Shown here: piece after piece, positions 5,505 to 5,584 of the stretch
Layout: every line of letters begins with the position of its first letter
Position numbering within the stretch: position 1 is the stretch's first letter
Assembly (NCBI GenBank): GCA_934446475.1
Contig: CAKSEH010000027.1
Span: 1-5,584 of the forward strand
Direction: 5' to 3'
Length of the DNA stretch: 5,584 nt
Origin: an uncultured Eubacteriales bacterium
GTDB taxonomy: Bacteria > Bacillota > Clostridia > Oscillospirales > Acutalibacteraceae
Program-made: the position numbers and the translations under genes
The notes under the pieces: generated by a model
Told to the model about the DNA's origin: nothing
Databases searched by the model: none
The model's input: only the letters and a program-made list of their open reading frames with translations

Positions 5505-5584
5505 ATAGTTTCAATGTCCTCAAACAAAAACAGTATGTTTTTAAATGCGGATGCATTTCGTCGGCAGCAAAACGCCGACGGTTT
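5493..5584. repeat. Structured repeat unit, second copy, cut by the window edge
   Basis: This is an exact copy of 5333-5424, displaced by 160 bases. It contains the whole left arm of the closing helix (5499-5525) and all three hairpins (5526-5542, 5543-5558 and 5559-5580). Only GTTT of the right arm is inside the window. Confidence 0.9.

Noticed and set aside
5333..5584. CRISPR array or repeat/tracrRNA anti-repeat pair, because the arms begin GTTTGAGG or GTTTTATAG and pair with bulges.
   Set aside because: The repeated block is 92 bases at 160-base spacing, with the same interior in both copies, so there are no variable spacers, and no cas gene is present.

Overview
The window looks like a chromosomal fragment from a low-to-moderate GC anaerobic Clostridia-type bacterium, probably a gut Oscillospiraceae or Ruminococcus relative. 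The grounds are the GTP-type PEP carboxykinase, the short ammonia-dependent NAD synthetase, the AGGAGG-type ribosome binding sites, a consensus sigma-A promoter, and palindromic intergenic repeats of a kind I associate with that group. The species call is inference; no marker gene is present.

All four genes lie on the minus strand, so they read from right to left. From 5253 down to 2311 is a tightly packed set: nadE (NAD+ synthetase), argH (argininosuccinate lyase) and a ttcA-family PP-loop tRNA thiolase. nadE and argH share an ATGA overlap, and argH and ttcA overlap by 20 bases, so the three are almost certainly co-transcribed and translationally coupled. After a 172-base gap holding a perfect-consensus promoter comes pckG (2138-354), an apparently complete GTP-dependent PEP carboxykinase closed by a strong rho-independent terminator at 281-320. 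The genes are housekeeping: NAD supply, the last step of arginine synthesis, tRNA modification, and the PEP/oxaloacetate node.

The unusual material is in the two non-coding ends. The right end (5333-5584) carries a 92-base sequence repeated exactly, with a 160-base offset; the second copy is cut by the window edge. The first copy opens a 108-base element (5339-5446) that folds on paper into a cloverleaf: one long closing helix and three hairpins placed end to end with no unpaired base between them. It carries an extended -10 promoter motif pointing at nadE. The left end (1-290) is a patchwork of other inverted repeats: two hairpins at 27-65, a 15-base-pair-long closing stem enclosing further hairpins at 79-189, and a looser set at 196-264. 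No protein gene is supported in either end. I see no IS transposase, CRISPR array, rRNA or tRNA.
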